Source: Kribbella catacumbae DSM 19601
GTDB taxonomy: Bacteria > Actinomycetota > Actinomycetes > Propionibacteriales > Kribbellaceae
Assembly (NCBI RefSeq): GCF_000372465.1
Contig: NZ_AQUZ01000076.1
Coordinates: 1-39,762 of the forward strand
DNA length: 39,762 bases
Direction of reading: 5' to 3'
The position numbers and the translations under genes are program-made. A model generated the notes under the pieces. It had not been told where the DNA came from, did not search any database, and saw only the letters and a program-made list of their open reading frames with translations. Below are positions 7,183 through 15,653 of the stretch, one piece after another (within the stretch, counting starts at the first letter, position 1; the number at the start of each line of letters is the position of its first letter).

Positions 7183-8172
7183 GTGCTCGTCTCCGTCGTC
7201 GTGCCGTGTTACCGATCGGCTGCGACCCTTCCCCAACTGGTCGACGACTTGGTGCAGGTGCTGCCGGCGGTCACCAGCGGGTTCGAGATCGTGCTAGTGG
7301 TGGACGGGAGTCCGGACGACACCTGGCAGGTGGCCAGTGAGTTGGCGAACAAGTATCCGGAAGCGCGGGCGATGCGGCTGGCCCGGAACTACGGGCAGCA
7401 CAACGCGCTGATCGCCGGGGTGCGGAACGCGCGGTACGAGGTGGTCGTCACGATGGACGACGACCTGCAGCATCCCGCGGATCAGGTGCCGGTGTTGTTG
7501 CGGGCGCTGACCGACGACGTCGACCTCGTGTACGGCGTACCGGCCGACGAGGAGCACGGGCTCGCGCGGAGCTTCTCGTCGCGACTGGTGAAGGGGGCGA
7601 TGGCCTCCGCGATGTCGGTGCGGGACGCGCGGTCGATCAGCGCGTTCCGGGCCTTCCGGACCTTCCTGCGGGACGGGTTCGACGGGCTGGACGGGCCGCA
7701 CGCCTCGGTGGATGTGGCGTTGTCCTGGTCGACCACGCGGATCGCGCGGACCACCGTCCGGATGGATCCGCGCACGATCGGGCAGTCGAACTACACGACC
7801 TGGATGCTGATGAAGCACGCGCTGACGCTGATCACCGGGTACTCCGTGGAGCCGCTGCGGCTGGTCGGCTATCTCGGGTTCATCTGCGCGGTCTTCGGCG
7901 TCGGGCTGTTCGGCGTGATCATCGTCAAGTACGTGACCGGCGCGACGACGGTGGCCGGGTTCACCACGATCGCGTCGATGGTCGCGTTGTTCTCCGGGGC
8001 GCAGATGCTCGCGCTCGGCGTCCTGGGTGAGTACATCGGGCGGTTGCACTCGGGGGCGATGGGCCGGCCGACGTACGTGATCCGCGAGCGCACCGACGTG
8101 GACGCCCACCCCGACATCAAGAGCGAGCCCGACATCAAGCGTGAGGCTGACATCAAGCGTGAGGCTGACTGA
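7183..8172 (+). CDS. GtrB/ArnC-type polyprenyl-phosphate glycosyltransferase (GT2)
   Basis: The 329-residue GT2 enzyme has an N-terminal catalytic domain (VSVVVPCYRSAATL, VLVVDGSPDDTW, VTMDDDLQHPADQVP) and two C-terminal transmembrane helices around residues 220-290. The DDDLQHP motif and membrane anchors match the DPM1/ArnC/GtrB group, which transfers a sugar from a nucleotide donor to undecaprenyl or other polyprenyl phosphate. The GTG at 7183 follows AAAGG by seven bases and is 23 bases past pseI. The C-terminus is unusual: the last ~20 residues are three copies of an acidic/basic hexapeptide, DIKxEx, encoded by 18-base tandem repeats at about 8114-8167. The next gene begins one base beyond the stop, so the two are co-transcribed. 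The donor sugar cannot be read from sequence. Confidence 0.88.
   Translation: MLVSVVVPCYRSAATLPQLVDDLVQVLPAVTSGFEIVLVVDGSPDDTWQVASELANKYPEARAMRLARNYGQHNALIAGVRNARYEVVVTMDDDLQHPADQVPVLLRALTDDVDLVYGVPADEEHGLARSFSSRLVKGAMASAMSVRDARSISAFRAFRTFLRDGFDGLDGPHASVDVALSWSTTRIARTTVRMDPRTIGQSNYTTWMLMKHALTLITGYSVEPLRLVGYLGFICAVFGVGLFGVIIVKYVTGATTVAGFTTIASMVALFSGAQMLALGVLGEYIGRLHSGAMGRPTYVIRERTDVDAHPDIKSEPDIKREADIKREAD
8114..8167 (+). repeat. 18-nt tandem repeat (three units) at the 3' end of the GT2 gene
   Basis: Units of the form GACATCAAGCGTGAGGCT: two are identical and the first is diverged (GACATCAAGAGCGAGCCC). They encode DIKSEP, DIKREA and DIKREA at the cytoplasmic C-terminus of the transferase. Confidence 0.9.
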
Positions 8173-8173
8173 C

Positions 8174-9658
8174 ATGGAGTACGTGCTGTTCCCTGGGCGG
8201 CATCACGTCCTGACCCGGTTCCAGGCCGAGTTCCTGCGCCGGTACGACGCGACGATCGTCTGGGCGGTCACGTCGGCCAACCACCACACGACCAAGCGCA
8301 ACCCGGTGCCCTTCGACCGGCGCGAGGCCGCGATCGAGCGGCTCAGCGTGGCGGTCGGGATCCGGTCGCTGGTGATCGGCGTGGTCGACACGCCGCCGAC
8401 GGACGACTTCGCCGACGTGACGATCAAGGCCGTCGAGGCGGGTACGGACGATCAGGTCCAGCTCGATCCGTCCAACACCCTGGTCGCGTGCTCGACGCCG
8501 GAGGTCGCCAAGCTCTACGAGCAGCTGGGTTATCAGGTGGTCGGCGTCGAGCCCGATGACCAGCACCGACCGTGGGACGTCCTGCTCATGGTTGCTGAGG
8601 GCAATGATGATTGGCGCAAGCTGGCGCATCCGGCGACCGTCGACGTCTTCGATCGCTACCATCTCGACGCACACATCCGGCGCTGCGTGAACGATCCGGT
8701 GGTCGGCGACGACGGCGGGCTCACCACCACCCGCGACTACAAGACCTACGCCGACGCCTTCGAGACCGCGGCCGACCGCAAATGGCTGCAGATCAAGGAC
8801 TTCGTCCGGCCCGGGCGCATCCTCGACATCGGCTGTGCGACCGGCGCCACGCTGCAACTGATCGACGCCGACCCGCGCTTCCACGAGTCGGACCTGATCG
8901 GGGTCGAGGTCGCGCGGCACCTGTACGCCGAATGCGTGCACAAGAAGGAGCAGGGGCTCTTCCACAACCCGAACGTCTACTTCTACCAGCGCAACATGCT
9001 CGGCTCGGCCGTCTTCCCGGCGCGCTCGATCGACAGCACGCTCACGCTCGCGTTGACGCACGAGATCTGGTCGTACGCCGACGGGTCGCGGCCGGCGACC
9101 GTGCAGCGGTTCGCTGACGCGTTGTTCGCGCACACGGCGCCGGGTGGGGTGTGGGTCAACTCCGACGTCTGCGGACCGGGCGAGCCGGAGCGGAGCGTAG
9201 TACTGGAGCTGGATGACAGCGATGGGGCGAATCCGGACGGGCCGGTGGAGTTGGAGGCGTTGGCGGAGCCGGCGGCGTACATCTCCAAGTTGTCCACCCG
9301 GGCGCGGTTCTTCCAGTTCGCTCAGGACTTCCGGCGGAATGCGTCGGTGCCTTTCGAGTACTCCGAACGCGACGGCAAGCTGGTACTCCGGTTGGCTGAC
9401 GCGATGGACTTCCTGACCCGCAAGGACTATGTCGACAACTGGCTGAGTGAGACTCATGAGCAGTTCTGCGGGCTCAACTTCGCCGGCTGGTCGGAGGTCG
9501 CGAAGCGGGCAGGCTTCACGATCGACCCCGCGTCGAAGGCCTGGCGCAACGACTGGGTGATCAACAACCGGATCGCGCCGGTCGCGTCACTCAGCACGGT
9601 CACCGGCGACACGGTCGACTGGCCGGACACCCACCAACTGCTGATCGCCCGCCGTTAG
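8174..9658 (+). CDS. Nucleotidyltransferase-like / SAM-dependent methyltransferase fusion protein
   Basis: The 494-residue protein has two parts. Residues 1 to ~165 resemble NadM-type nicotinamide-nucleotide adenylyltransferases: LFPGRHHVLTRFQAEFLRRY at the start, NPVPFDRREAAIERL, and CSTPEVAKLYEQLGYQVVGVE. However, the HxGH signature is replaced by HHVL, so catalysis there is doubtful. From ~residue 190 a class I methyltransferase domain begins, with ILDIGCATGATLQL (SAM-binding) near residue 215 and a long C-terminal part ending HQLLIARR. The start is one base past the upstream stop; no clear ribosome site is seen, which suggests coupled translation. Last gene of the pseH-pseI unit. Possible roles are methylation of the glycan or of a nucleotide-sugar intermediate; neither can be read from sequence. 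Confidence 0.75.
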   Translation: MEYVLFPGRHHVLTRFQAEFLRRYDATIVWAVTSANHHTTKRNPVPFDRREAAIERLSVAVGIRSLVIGVVDTPPTDDFADVTIKAVEAGTDDQVQLDPSNTLVACSTPEVAKLYEQLGYQVVGVEPDDQHRPWDVLLMVAEGNDDWRKLAHPATVDVFDRYHLDAHIRRCVNDPVVGDDGGLTTTRDYKTYADAFETAADRKWLQIKDFVRPGRILDIGCATGATLQLIDADPRFHESDLIGVEVARHLYAECVHKKEQGLFHNPNVYFYQRNMLGSAVFPARSIDSTLTLALTHEIWSYADGSRPATVQRFADALFAHTAPGGVWVNSDVCGPGEPERSVVLELDDSDGANPDGPVELEALAEPAAYISKLSTRARFFQFAQDFRRNASVPFEYSERDGKLVLRLADAMDFLTRKDYVDNWLSETHEQFCGLNFAGWSEVAKRAGFTIDPASKAWRNDWVINNRIAPVASLSTVTGDTVDWPDTHQLLIARR

Positions 9659-9908
9659 CGCACCGAACCGGACCATCCGCCACGCCGCACCAGCACTACA
9701 GCCAGAGTTTCGTGACGGCCCGGATCCCCGCTTGCATGCCTGTCGATTGGCGAGGACGGCGGGGTGGGGGTTGGGGAGGATTTTCGCTGGAACTGAGGCG
9801 GATTTTCGCCGCCCACAAGGCTAAATGCCTCCCCGGAGCCGCTGACGGAAACGCCTCGGTGGGGTCCACGCCTCCTCGAGGGGTCCGCCCATCGGTCTAC
9901 CAAGGGGC

Positions 9909-9984
9909 GAACCCTACGAAGCGAAGTGAACCCCACGAAGCAGGGCGAACCCCACGAAGCAGGGTGGAGCCCACGGACCGGGTG
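9909..9984. repeat. Four degenerate 19-base tandem repeats
   Basis: Units begin at 9909, 9928, 9947 and 9966. The second and third differ only in the last base (GAACCCCACGAAGCAGGGC or T); the first and fourth are diverged. No spacers of CRISPR type are present. Confidence 0.85.
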
Positions 9985-10116
9985 TCGGGGAGCTAGCTGG
10001 GGTACGGCTGATGAATCGGTCCGGGGAGGATTTTGCTGCCCGGATGGCGAGGTGTGGTCGACTTTGCGCACGGGCTCGTCCTACAGCCGGAGTTTGTGAT
10101 GTTGGGTGGTGTTCCC

Positions 10117-10216
10117 GGACCGCCAGCACTCACAAACCACCCGTCAGCCCCATCTTCAGCTGACTGCTGAGCCTGTGCGAGGGCTGCCAGCCGAGGTTTG
10201 TGAGTGCTGGCGGTCC
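10117..10216. repeat. Perfect 22-bp inverted repeat with 56-base loop
   Basis: The arm at 10117-10138 (GGACCGCCAGCACTCACAAA plus CC) is exactly complementary to 10195-10216. Flanking GTTCCC and GGGAAC extend the pairing after a bulge. It lies in the spacer between convergent genes. The size and loop length resemble the element at 3837-3930, although the stem sequence is unrelated. Confidence 0.85.
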
Positions 10217-10378
10217 GCGGAGATCGGGAACGGCCCGGTGCTTCGGCAGTCGCGCGGCGCCGCTCGCAGTACCAGCGGCGGCTGGGACGCAGGCTCCTCC
10301 GGGTCAAGTCCAGCGGGGTGGTGTACGAGGTAGCCGGCCCTGATCTTCACCTGCCTGCGATTCCGCGCCACCCCTTGT

Positions 10379-10504
10379 GATCATTCGCCCCCTTTCACCC
10401 ACTCTCGGAGCCATGGTGAATCGGATCGGCCGCCTGGGGGTACATGCTCAAAGCCCCGATGCCCGGGCCAGGTGAGAAGAACCGTCAAAAGGGGGCGAAT
10501 GATC
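10379..10504. repeat. Perfect 17-bp inverted repeat with 92-base loop
   Basis: GATCATTCGCCCCCTTT (10379-10395) is exactly complementary to 10488-10504. The pairing can be extended on the loop side by CACC with GGTG and on the outer side by C/G runs, both with bulges. It is about 150 bases beyond the stop of the minus-strand gene at 10652. A terminator or structured element role is inferred. Confidence 0.8.
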
Positions 10505-10651
10505 GGGGGCTGTTGGCCTGACGGGGATCGGGACGGCAGGTGCGAGACCTCGTACACGACCTTGCTGGACGCCGCCGCGCGCGGTTGCTCGACTTGGGTA
10601 CAGGCTGGTACTGCAGCCGTAGGTCGTGCTGCACGAACCTCGACTGCGGGG

Positions 10652-12472
10652 CTAGAAGCGGTTGCGTAGTTGCTTTTTGAGGCGGCGCTTGACTTTGCCG
10701 GCGAATTGGCGGGGGTTGCGGATGGTCGCCGCCTTGCGGATCAGCGTGGCGGCGGCGAAGGCTCGGGAGTTGCGGAAGCGGGTGCGTTCGGCGTTGGCCT
10801 TCTGCACCTGAAGCCGCATCTCGCGGATCCGGGTCTCGCGCGTCTTGAGCGCCTTGTCGCGGAACCCGAGCGTGCGCTCCAGCCCGAACACGTGACCCTT
10901 CAGCTCGACCAGTTCCTGCTTGGCGCGCTCGGCATCCGCCAGCGCGGTCCGTACGTCGGGGGCAGGCGTCTCCACAGTCCCGAGCGCAACCGCCAGCGCG
11001 CCGACCAGCTCCTTGCCTCGGGCAACCCGTGTGTCAGGTAGACCGGACATCGCCAGCCAGCTGGTGACGAGGTCGTCGCCGACCATCCACGGTGGCCAGG
11101 GGTGGCGACGGTGGGTGTTGATCAGCCTGTCGTGGAACCGCTGCCAAGCGGCGGCCAGCAGGTCGTTCCGGCTCGCCTCGGCGACCCAGCCGGAGACGCC
11201 AAAGGAGAACGAGTCGCCGTCGACGATGATGTCGTCCCACCGCAGCACCAACTGGCCGGTCTGCGCGAGCGCCCACTCGCCGAGGCGTTCGGCGAGCGCG
11301 CGGAAGGCGGGCACGTCTTCGGCGGCTGCCAGACGAAGAAGGACCGTCTCGACGCTGATCCCACCGGAGACGACAGAAGGAATAGCAGAACCGTCGAAGG
11401 AAACATCACGGACTGAAAGGCGGGGGGTCGGGGCCGCGCCGAAGGCGGCCGGGCCCCCGGCTGCACCGGCTTCGCCGGTTGCCGGAGCGCCGGAAGTCGG
11501 AGTGCCAGAGGGCAGCGCGCCATGGGCTCCGTTGGCGCCGGAGGGCAGGACACCTGGGGTGCCCGTGGTGGTGGAGGGCTGGGTGGTCGTCGACCAGCCG
11601 TCGTCGGCGCGGGTTGCCGTCAGGACGCCTGGGCCGGTCTCGGTGTAGATCGCGTGCTGGAGGGGAGCGCCTGTGATCGCCAGCCAGCCCGTTGAGGTCG
11701 AGGCCAATAGACCCGCGCGGGATGCGGACTCGACACCCTCGGCGATTGGCGCAAGGAGCGGGACATCGGTTGCCTCCAGTGCCTCGGTTGCCAGCCGGGC
11801 AGGTAGCGAACCTGGGCGGGCGGCTGCGGCCACGTCTACGGCTAGCAACGTGTTGTCGGCAAAGGACGAGTAGACGGTTTGGAGCGGCAGGCCGACTCGC
11901 GCTAGCTCCGACGCCAGTTGTACTGGGGAGACTGGGCGGGTTGGGTCGTCGTGGAGGGGGCGCCACTCGTCGTCGCCGTGACGCTCGGCCGGCGGGCGGC
12001 GGTCCAGCAACGTGGTCAGGGCGAACTCGTTCTCCAGGCCCAGGATCAGGACAGTGGAAGGCGTGCAGAGTTCGGCGAGTGCATCCAGTCGCTGCGGCCA
12101 GGACAGGTCGTCGCTGTCGTAGCCGAGCACCCGGTCCAGCCCGTCGACGGCGACGACGACCTCGTACGTCGTACCGGTGAGGCCGTCGAGTGCGCCCGCG
12201 ACCACATCCAGGTCGGCGAACTGCTCGGCCAGCCCGGTAGCGTCCGAAACCGAGCGGACCAGCATGGTCGCCGACGACGCCTTGTCGACAACTACAGAGA
12301 CAAGGTCGGCCGCATGCGGACCGATGATCAACGTGCGTGCCCCAGCAGGCAGTACGTCGTTCAGCAGGGCCCGGAGCACCGGACCCCCGACTGCCCCGCG
12401 CTTGCCGTTGTAGTCGCTCCACGGCTGCATTTCACCGCGAACCACCTCGACGGCCAGCTGGTTGTCAGACAC
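10652..12472 (-). CDS. Methyltransferase-fold protein with C-terminal coiled coil (paralogue of the protein at 28494)
   Basis: 606 residues. The first ~270 residues look like a class I methyltransferase Rossmann fold (ARTLIIGPHAADLVSVVV; YEVVVAVDGLDRVLGYDSDD; VLILGLENEFALTTLLD), but with GPH in place of a glycine-rich SAM loop. A low-complexity Ser/Thr/Pro/Gly/Ala linker follows (about residues 290-350), then a second domain (VLRWDDIIVDGDSFSFGVSGW). A heptad-like coiled coil (ADAERAKQELVELKGHVFGL...) and a basic tail (RNPRQFAGKVKRRLKKQLRN) complete the protein. The homologue at 28494 shares all parts but lacks the long linker. Its start overlaps the stop of the GT-B-like gene by eight bases. 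Probably works with that neighbour on glycan building; whether it methylates anything is unproven. Last gene of a six-gene minus-strand unit. Confidence 0.75.
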   Translation of the reverse strand: MSDNQLAVEVVRGEMQPWSDYNGKRGAVGGPVLRALLNDVLPAGARTLIIGPHAADLVSVVVDKASSATMLVRSVSDATGLAEQFADLDVVAGALDGLTGTTYEVVVAVDGLDRVLGYDSDDLSWPQRLDALAELCTPSTVLILGLENEFALTTLLDRRPPAERHGDDEWRPLHDDPTRPVSPVQLASELARVGLPLQTVYSSFADNTLLAVDVAAAARPGSLPARLATEALEATDVPLLAPIAEGVESASRAGLLASTSTGWLAITGAPLQHAIYTETGPGVLTATRADDGWSTTTQPSTTTGTPGVLPSGANGAHGALPSGTPTSGAPATGEAGAAGGPAAFGAAPTPRLSVRDVSFDGSAIPSVVSGGISVETVLLRLAAAEDVPAFRALAERLGEWALAQTGQLVLRWDDIIVDGDSFSFGVSGWVAEASRNDLLAAAWQRFHDRLINTHRRHPWPPWMVGDDLVTSWLAMSGLPDTRVARGKELVGALAVALGTVETPAPDVRTALADAERAKQELVELKGHVFGLERTLGFRDKALKTRETRIREMRLQVQKANAERTRFRNSRAFAAATLIRKAATIRNPRQFAGKVKRRLKKQLRNRF

Positions 12473-13295
12473 GCTCTCTCCAATCGAACAACATCCGCAG
12501 TTCGGCGGGCGGCATCAGCCACGGCACGCCCAGTTCCAGCTCGGTGGTCGCCCGCGCGGCCGCCAGGTCGATCTCCTTGCCGAGCAGCTCCGGCCACAGC
12601 CGCGCGATCCGCGCCTCGCCGCCGAAGAGCGGGTTCTCGCCCGCCATCTGCATCGGGTCGCCGTACACGGCCGGCTCGCAGCCCGCGGCGATCCCGTAGA
12701 AGACCGCGGTCGACAGCCGGTTCGCCGCCACCCGCTTGTGCTTGCGCAACTCCGCGAGCTGCTTGTAGAGGAAGCGCGGATCCGTGCCCTCGTAGGAGAA
12801 ACCCCGCCGCCCGAACGACACCACCCGGAAGCCCGCGTCCTCGTACGACTTCCGGATCTCCGGCCGGTCGTACTCCGTGTAGTACAGGCTGAACGTGACC
12901 GGACCGGGCTCCGTCTCGCGGATCTCGTCGATCAGGCGCTTGTGATCGCCCTCGATCTTGCCGCCTTCCCAGCCATGGAAGAGGAACCACAAAGTCCCCT
13001 CCCGTTCCTCCTCCGGCACAACGCCCAGCGAAGGCTCGAGATCCAGCAGGTACAGGAATGGCGCGCCGATGCTGTGGTAGTTCCGGCGTCCCAGCGCATG
13101 CCCGCGACGCCGCGGCGCGTCGCTCCAGGTGAAGCGCCAGGCTCCGTCGAAGAACTCGTGCACCGGGTTCCAGCCGTCGCCGATGTTCCAGCCGTGCTGG
13201 AGATAGCCGCGCAGGCGAGGCGGGTGCTCGTCGTTCAGCCCGGCGTACCGGGCCAGGATGTGCGCCTGGCCGTAGTAGTGGTTGTGGTGATGCAT
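12465..13295 (-). CDS. GT-B-like putative glycosyltransferase, 276 aa (paralogue of the protein at 29879)
   Basis: The start MHHHNHYYGQAHILARYAGL is unusual. It is followed by GYLQHGWN at residues 30-37, FTWSDAPRRRGHALGRRNYHSIGAPFLYLL, FLFHGWEGGKIEGDH, and near the C-terminus a cluster NRLSTAVFYGIAAGCEPAVYGDPM. The last cluster resembles the donor-binding S-x-A-x-x-G-x-P segment of GT-B glycosyltransferases such as capsule transferases; this is a weak resemblance, so the function is inference. The paralogue at 29879 has exactly the same length and motifs. The ATG overlaps the stop of the upstream GT2 gene in TGATG, and a long in-frame extension to 13532 lies wholly inside that gene and lacks a ribosome site. 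Confidence 0.72.
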   Translation of the reverse strand: MHHHNHYYGQAHILARYAGLNDEHPPRLRGYLQHGWNIGDGWNPVHEFFDGAWRFTWSDAPRRRGHALGRRNYHSIGAPFLYLLDLEPSLGVVPEEEREGTLWFLFHGWEGGKIEGDHKRLIDEIRETEPGPVTFSLYYTEYDRPEIRKSYEDAGFRVVSFGRRGFSYEGTDPRFLYKQLAELRKHKRVAANRLSTAVFYGIAAGCEPAVYGDPMQMAGENPLFGGEARIARLWPELLGKEIDLAAARATTELELGVPWLMPPAELRMLFDWRERV

Positions 13296-15616
13296 CAGCG
13301 AACCTCGACGTGAAGAGTGCCTGCGTGCGGTCGTACACCCAGCATGTGGCCGTCCTGCTCGATCACCAGCGGCAACCGGCTGGCCAGGAACGGCTCGCAC
13401 TGCACCGCCTGGGCCGAACCGTCGGCGGCGACCGCGAACAGCACCCAGTCCGCCAGACTCGCCAGCGGATCGACCGCGTGCGCTACCGGGTTGGCCGGGA
13501 TCAGCGCCGGCAACTTGACCGCCGCCGTCCACAACCCGTCCGACAGCGTACTGCGGCAGGCCACGTCCAGGTGGTCGTCCGAATCGTCCAGGTACCGGCG
13601 CCAGCTGAAGCTGTGGGTGACGTCGGTCAACGGCCCGCTGATCCGCAATTCATTGCTCTCAGCAACAATCAGCGCCCGCTCGGCGACCAGCCGGGCCGGC
13701 CCTTCGTGCAGGTTGACGTAGCCGCCGGTGGAACGAGTCAGCGAGACCAGCCGGCCTTGCTCCAGATGATTGGCGGCCTGCTCCTCGGCCGTCCACAGCA
13801 ACAACTTCTCGATGCCGTCGCTGCTCACCAGCCGAAACGCCCAAGTGGTGCGCTGGCTGAACGGATCATCCGGGTTCGTCTCCGCGATGATCGGTGCATA
13901 AGGGATCCGCACACTGAACCGCCGGTCGCTCGACAGTTCGACAGACAACACCTGGTCCTGACCCGACAGCGGCCGGGTCAGCTGCAACCGGGGATTGTCC
14001 AGCGCGGCCGGCACGCGACCCCGCAGTACGAGGGCGTCTTCGAACTGCTCGACCGAGGTTAACCGGCAAGGGTCGACCATGCGGCGCAGTACGAAGGCTC
14101 CGTCGGCACCAGGCCCAGGCTGGACCCAGCTGCTCGGGCAGATCCAGTTGCCGGGCGGCCATCCCGGGCTGCCGGCCTTCTGCCCACGCAGCTTGCCTTC
14201 CCGGCGCAATTTCCCCGACTTCATCCGTACTGCGAAATGCGCCGGCGCGCCAGTCTCGGCCAGCTTCGCCAGCAACGGCTTGTCGAGATGCACCTCGAAC
14301 CCGACCGGGGCCGTGTCGCCATGCGAGTCGGTCGCGGCGTACCGGCGTACCGCGAGCTGGGTCTCGACACCGCCGATGACCAGCGCGATCCGCAGGGTCG
14401 AGGACCCGTCCGTCGCCAAGTGGCGGATCTCGGCCGTGCCCTTCACCGAGAGCCCGCCGTCTCGCCATGCGACTTCCTGCACGGTGGTCGCCAGCGTCAG
14501 CTCTCGCGCCGGCAACTGGTAGAGCGACCGCGGGATCGCCGTGTTGGCCTCGTGCACACCCGGGTAGTTGTGCTCGTACTGCTTGCGCCTGCCCAGCTTC
14601 GGCAGCGCCCGAGCGCCACCGCGCAGGCCGCCCTCGTTCCGGAAGTGCGCCAGCCGGCGAAGCAGGTCGACATCACCCGCCCGCAGCGCCGCGTGCTGCA
14701 GCCGGTCGTAGCCGTGGGCACGGGCGAGCACTGACCGGTCCAGCCGCTCCAGGAAGCGCGAGGCCAGCAGCACTAGTTCCTGCTCTTCCGACTCCGGTAC
14801 GGCGCCGAAAGCCATCATCAGCGTCAGCATGTCGATCTGGGTGAAGTGCGAGTGCACCCGCCGCCTGATCTCGCCCAGCCCGGCCTGGCCGGAGTCGATC
14901 AGGTCCAGCACCAGCTCCGCCGACGTCACCCGGTCGGCCAGGTTGCCGAACTGGAACTTCTGCTGGGTGATCGACTCCCCCGACTCGCGCTCACGCCAGT
15001 AGTAGACCGGCACGGCGAGGGCGTCCACGGTGACCGCGTCCAGATGGGCCTGCAGGGTGACCGGGTAGTCCTCGTACCGGATCGCGGGGAACTCGTAGCC
15101 GTGCTCGTCCCAGAAGGACCGGCGATAGACCTTGTTCCAGACCATCCGGTCGAGGATCAGGTCCGGCGTCTCGATCACGTGCGTCGCGATCCGGTCCTTG
15201 GCGAACGGCAGCCGGTGGATCCACGACGGCCGGACGCCGGCGCTGTTGTTGAACCGTCGCGCGTTGCCGGCGGCCAGGCAGGAGCCGGTCTCGTCGAGCG
15301 TCCCGATCAGCCGCTCGAACCCGTGCCGGCTGACCAGGTCGTCGCTGTCGACGAAGGTCAGGTACTCACCGCGAGCATCCCGTACGCCGGTATTGCGGGC
15401 CGGTCCGAGCCCCTGGTTGTGCTGCTCGACGAGCCGGAACCGGGAGTCGCGCCCGCAGAAGTCCTTGGCGATGGCCGCACTGTCGTCCGGGGACCCGTCG
15501 TCGACCAGGATCGCCTCGAAATCGGCGAAGGTCTGCCGGGCGATCGATTCCAGGCAGTCCTCGATGTAGTCCCCGACGTTGTAGAACGGCACAACCACGC
15601 TCAGCCGCGGCGTCAC
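13295..15616 (-). CDS. Large GT2 glycosyltransferase with C-terminal beta-rich region
   Basis: The 773-residue protein has a GT-A catalytic domain in its first ~220 residues: LSVVVPFYNVGDYIEDCLES, ILVDDGSPDDSA, NQGLGPARNTG, LTFVDSDDLVSRHGFE (metal-binding DSDD near residue 93), and RYEDYPVTLQAHL. About 100 helical residues follow, then ~430 residues with repeated short beta-like segments (TAEIRHLATDGSSTLRIALV; DALVLRGRVPAAL). This arrangement recalls wall-teichoic-acid-type transferases (TagF/TarS neighbourhood), where a C-terminal domain binds polymer. Role: addition of sugars to a surface polymer; donor unknown. It overlaps the downstream GT-B-like gene by one base and starts 37 bases past the acetyltransferase gene. 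Confidence 0.82.
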   Translation of the reverse strand: MTPRLSVVVPFYNVGDYIEDCLESIARQTFADFEAILVDDGSPDDSAAIAKDFCGRDSRFRLVEQHNQGLGPARNTGVRDARGEYLTFVDSDDLVSRHGFERLIGTLDETGSCLAAGNARRFNNSAGVRPSWIHRLPFAKDRIATHVIETPDLILDRMVWNKVYRRSFWDEHGYEFPAIRYEDYPVTLQAHLDAVTVDALAVPVYYWRERESGESITQQKFQFGNLADRVTSAELVLDLIDSGQAGLGEIRRRVHSHFTQIDMLTLMMAFGAVPESEEQELVLLASRFLERLDRSVLARAHGYDRLQHAALRAGDVDLLRRLAHFRNEGGLRGGARALPKLGRRKQYEHNYPGVHEANTAIPRSLYQLPARELTLATTVQEVAWRDGGLSVKGTAEIRHLATDGSSTLRIALVIGGVETQLAVRRYAATDSHGDTAPVGFEVHLDKPLLAKLAETGAPAHFAVRMKSGKLRREGKLRGQKAGSPGWPPGNWICPSSWVQPGPGADGAFVLRRMVDPCRLTSVEQFEDALVLRGRVPAALDNPRLQLTRPLSGQDQVLSVELSSDRRFSVRIPYAPIIAETNPDDPFSQRTTWAFRLVSSDGIEKLLLWTAEEQAANHLEQGRLVSLTRSTGGYVNLHEGPARLVAERALIVAESNELRISGPLTDVTHSFSWRRYLDDSDDHLDVACRSTLSDGLWTAAVKLPALIPANPVAHAVDPLASLADWVLFAVAADGSAQAVQCEPFLASRLPLVIEQDGHMLGVRPHAGTLHVEVR

Positions 15617-15653
15617 TACTGCGATATCTCCTCGGCTCAGTCGGATCTGCCGG

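Larger units (their letters stand above)
9659..10651. other. 1-kb gene-free stretch between convergent genes, rich in repeats
   Basis: Located between the 3' ends of the fusion gene (+) and the coiled-coil methyltransferase-like gene (-). I find no open frame with a ribosome site or family motif. It holds a 19-base tandem array (9909-9984), two long inverted repeats (10117-10216 and 10379-10504), and two short motifs each present twice: CTACAGCCRGAGTTT (9696 and 10081) and GGGGAGGATTTT (9773 and 10023). The composition is still GC-rich. It may be a double terminator region, decayed DNA or an uncharacterised repeat element. Confidence 0.6.

Noticed and set aside
9909..9984. Possible CRISPR array
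   Set aside because: The 19-base units are directly adjacent and degenerate, with no unique spacers and no cas genes nearby.
9655..10129. Short minus-strand frames with PPCFVGF-type repeats in the 1-kb spacer
   Set aside because: They only translate the tandem repeat array; no ribosome site and no family likeness.
10379..10504. Terminal inverted repeats of a tiny insertion element
   Set aside because: Only 92 bases lie between the arms, and I see no flanking target duplication; kept as a structural repeat.
12361..13338. Alternative 325-residue frame overlapping the GT-B-like gene
   Set aside because: Arg/Ala/Pro-rich translation with no motif. The other frame matches its paralogue at 29879 residue by residue.
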